Assembly: GCA_964388955.1 (NCBI GenBank)
Contig: CAYMCO010000072.1
Coordinates: 1 to 5,867, forward strand
From: CAYMCO01 sp964388955
GTDB lineage: Bacteria > Chloroflexota > Anaerolineae > Anaerolineales > E44-bin32
Direction of reading: 5' to 3'
DNA length: 5,867 nt
The notes beneath the pieces were generated by a model that worked only from the letters and a program-made list of their open reading frames with translations, ran no database searches and was not told the origin of the DNA. Positions 4,411-5,867 of the stretch are shown piece by piece (within the stretch, counting starts at the first letter, position 1; each line of letters opens with the position of its first letter). The position numbers and the translations under genes were made by a program.

Positions 4411-5613
4411 ATGACCACCGTAAGAACGGCGGTCACCACCAGTATAAGCCCAAATGCGACCAATCTGGAAGCGCTCGAAGCCCAGATCGGCCAGGCCGCG
4501 CAGCATGCGGGCAGGGAACTCCTGCTTAAGGCTGCTAAGGCCATAGCGGCACAGGTGCTGGAAGATCAGCCGGGGCTGCGCCGCTACCAGGTTCGCAGCG
4601 AGCAGGGGCATTTCTTCTATCCGCTGGATCAGGCTCTCGATCTGCAGCCGCGGCAGCACGACAGCCCGTGGATCACCAGCCAGGCGGTTGCCCTGGCGAC
4701 CCGCATTCCCTACCGACAGGCGGCGTATCTGCTGGGCAGCTTCCTGGAAGAAGAAGTGGACCACCGCAGTCTGTACGGCTGGGTGCAGAGAGAAGGCGCT
4801 GAGATTGTGGAAGAAGAGGACGAACAGCAAGTTGAAGTCTTTGAACATGGGGTGATCCCGGAGCGCGATCCCAAAGAGCGAGAGATGGTGCTGGCGGAAG
4901 TGGACGGCACCTTTCTGCGAGCCCAACGCGAAGAAAGTGATCGCTTTGAAGTGCGCCTCGGCGTGCTCACTTCTGGCAAATCTCTGGTCAGCAAAACAGC
5001 CAGGCACAAACGCTATCGGCTGAAAGAACGTGTTCGCTACGCCGGGGTGGAGACGGCTCAGGATTTCGGAGAGCGCCTGTTCATCAAGGGCGAGCTTCAC
5101 CTGGCGATCAGCCGGGTGCTGCATCTGCTGCTCGTCGGCAACGGGGCTGACTGGATCGAAGCCCTGGCCGGCCACGATCGCTGGCGGGCCATCTACCAGC
5201 TGGACTGGTGGCATCTCATCAACGCCCTTCACCGCACTTTTCCCGAGCATCCCCATCTGGTCCATCGGCCCAAGCATTATCTCTATCGCGGAGATGGCCA
5301 CAAGATCATCCCCGCCGTTCGCCTGGCCAAGATCAACGGCATCGGTGATCCGGAGCGGGTCGAAGCTCTGCTCGGATACCTGGAAACCAATCGCAGCGGC
5401 TTCTACGGTGCCCGCTCCCTGCGCCCACATCTCTCTGCCGAGGCCAGGCTGCTCTGCGTCGAGGGCTCAGGGGCCGTCGAAAAGAACATCGACATCGTCA
5501 TCTGCCGGCGCTTCCCTGGACCGTCCGTCCAGGACAGGCAAGGGGCAGGGAATGCGTTGGACCCGACACGGCGCCAACCGCTTGATGAAACTTCGCATCA
5601 GGGAGCTCGATAA
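4411..5613 (+). CDS. ISKra4 family transposase, C-terminus frameshifted
   Basis: A DDE-type transposase that catalyses movement of the surrounding element. Visible core: AEVDGTF (Asp165), YQLDWWHLI (Asp265) and GSGAVEKNIDIVICRRF (Glu357) give the likely D-D-E triad; MAG-like N-terminal helices precede it. The ATG at 4411 is chosen because GGGGAG lies 6 nt upstream; the frame stays open back to a TTG at 4342 without such support. After CRRF (to 5514) the frame reads an unrelated tail ending at 5613. The expected ISKra4 ending, GQGMRWTRHGANRLMKLRIRELDN, is present from about 5543 in the +2-shifted frame, ending at 5642-5644. A 25-bp insertion at 5515-5539 explains the shift. The catalytic triad precedes the break, so activity cannot be excluded, but the gene is best read as damaged. 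Confidence 0.85.
   Translation: MTTVRTAVTTSISPNATNLEALEAQIGQAAQHAGRELLLKAAKAIAAQVLEDQPGLRRYQVRSEQGHFFYPLDQALDLQPRQHDSPWITSQAVALATRIPYRQAAYLLGSFLEEEVDHRSLYGWVQREGAEIVEEEDEQQVEVFEHGVIPERDPKEREMVLAEVDGTFLRAQREESDRFEVRLGVLTSGKSLVSKTARHKRYRLKERVRYAGVETAQDFGERLFIKGELHLAISRVLHLLLVGNGADWIEALAGHDRWRAIYQLDWWHLINALHRTFPEHPHLVHRPKHYLYRGDGHKIIPAVRLAKINGIGDPERVEALLGYLETNRSGFYGARSLRPHLSAEARLLCVEGSGAVEKNIDIVICRRFPGPSVQDRQGAGNALDPTRRQPLDETSHQGAR
5515..5539. other. 25-bp palindrome-containing insertion breaking the transposase frame
   Basis: Removing these 25 bases joins CGC TTC directly to AAG GGG CAG GGA ATG, restoring the expected RRFKGQGMRW reading. The inserted piece begins with the inverted repeat CCTGGAC-CGTCC-GTCCAGG followed by ACAGGC. 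The CCTGGAC/GTCCAG stem also occurs in the long attC-like repeats (for example CTGGAC-TGC-GTCCAG in copy C). The insertion is inferred from the protein family ending, not from comparison with an intact copy. Confidence 0.6.
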
Positions 5614-5706
5614 CGTCGCTTCGCCTAGGAGGCGCTCTGCCTGACTTGTTCTGCACTGACAACCGATGCTGCTCAGAAGAGGCAACCTAGGCACAACTGA
5701 GGAGGC

Positions 5707-5829
5707 ATGATTGATGAGGAAAGAAAAGACTCCCTAAAAGATAGATTACACTTGGGGGACTGCTCAGCCGCGCCTGCTAAGCAATCCCCGCGGCAATTGT
5801 GGGACACTACTGCGCCGCCTTCTATGTAG
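5707..5829 (+). CDS. Weak short ORF right of the insertion sequence
   Basis: A 40-codon frame starting MIDEERKDSLKDRLHLGD and ending at TAG 5827-5829. GAGGAGG lies just 1 nt before this ATG but 8 nt before a second, out-of-frame ATG (5714) that ends after seven codons. The second half (CSAAPAKQSPRQLW...) has no recognisable character. It could be a gene start truncated by rearrangement or simply chance. Nothing else convincing is seen in 5693-5867 apart from a GCGCC/GGCGC stem around 5812-5833. Confidence 0.2.
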   Translation: MIDEERKDSLKDRLHLGDCSAAPAKQSPRQLWDTTAPPSM

Positions 5830-5867
5830 GCGCTGCCGTCAAGCCCCACTTTAGCAAATCAATACAT

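Larger units (their letters stand above)
4328..5687 (+). mobile_element. ISKra4-like insertion sequence (probably defective)
   Basis: An element of about 1.36 kb around an ISKra4-type transposase. The ends carry a short inverted repeat: GGTTGCGTC at 4328-4336 against GAGGCAACC at 5679-5687 (8 of 9 paired), extendable outwards through a CTAGG/CCTAG match to about 4322 and 5692. TA borders both ends and could be a 2-bp target duplication, but this is too short to be sure. It inserted upstream of the toxin-antitoxin cassette in the opposite orientation, leaving about 18 bp between its left end and the -35 element. The exact ends are uncertain by about 6 bp. Confidence 0.7.

Noticed and set aside
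4324..5430. Long minus-strand open frame of 368 codons
   Set aside because: It is the antisense shadow of the ISKra4-like transposase, whose plus-strand product has clear family motifs.

Overview
This window reads as a stretch of an integron gene-cassette array. One end has been hit by an insertion sequence. Five gene units lie head to tail on the minus strand: a YdeI/OmpD-associated protein, a RibD-type reductase-domain protein, an unrecognised 173-aa protein, a pRiA4b ORF-3-like protein, and a ribbon-helix-helix/MazF toxin-antitoxin pair. They share no pathway. Each has its own ribosome binding site 5-6 nt from the start codon. Each is separated from the next by a recombination-site-like repeat whose ends read RYYYAAC-like (gene-stop side) and GTTRRRY-like (next-gene side) on the minus strand. 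That is the architecture of attC sites in mobile or sedentary chromosomal integrons. No integrase or attI lies in the window; from the orientation they would be expected beyond the right end.

Two kinds of attC-like site occur. One (813-879) is conventional: about 67 bp, with R and L boxes and one extrahelical base. The other is a highly conserved, very long form of about 295-302 bp in three complete copies (1570-1864, 2450-2751, 3399-3700), plus a partial copy cut by the left window edge (1-126). The long copies keep the R'' / spacer / L'' ... L' / spacer / R' arrangement at their ends but carry about 250 bp of hairpin-rich sequence between the boxes. This is the most unusual feature here.

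Layout, left to right: partial long attC; YdeI-like gene (179-766); conventional attC; RibD_C-like gene (938-1534); long attC; unknown CxxC protein (1913-2434); long attC; pRiA4b-like gene (2756-3367); long attC; MazF-like toxin (3695-4033) overlapping its antitoxin (4018-4260), with a palindromic promoter/operator (4273-4309). Then comes an ISKra4-like insertion sequence on the plus strand (about 4328-5687). Its transposase frame is broken near the C-terminus by a 25-bp palindrome-containing insertion. The last 180 bp hold only one weak short ORF.

The toxin-antitoxin pair is the only unit with a recognisable promoter of its own, as is typical for stabilising TA cassettes in large arrays. The others probably depend on read-through. 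Moderately high GC, the ISKra4-like element and dispersed CTGAG/CTCAG hairpins would suit an uncultured environmental bacterium, perhaps Chloroflexota. That placement is a weak inference: no phylogenetic marker is present.
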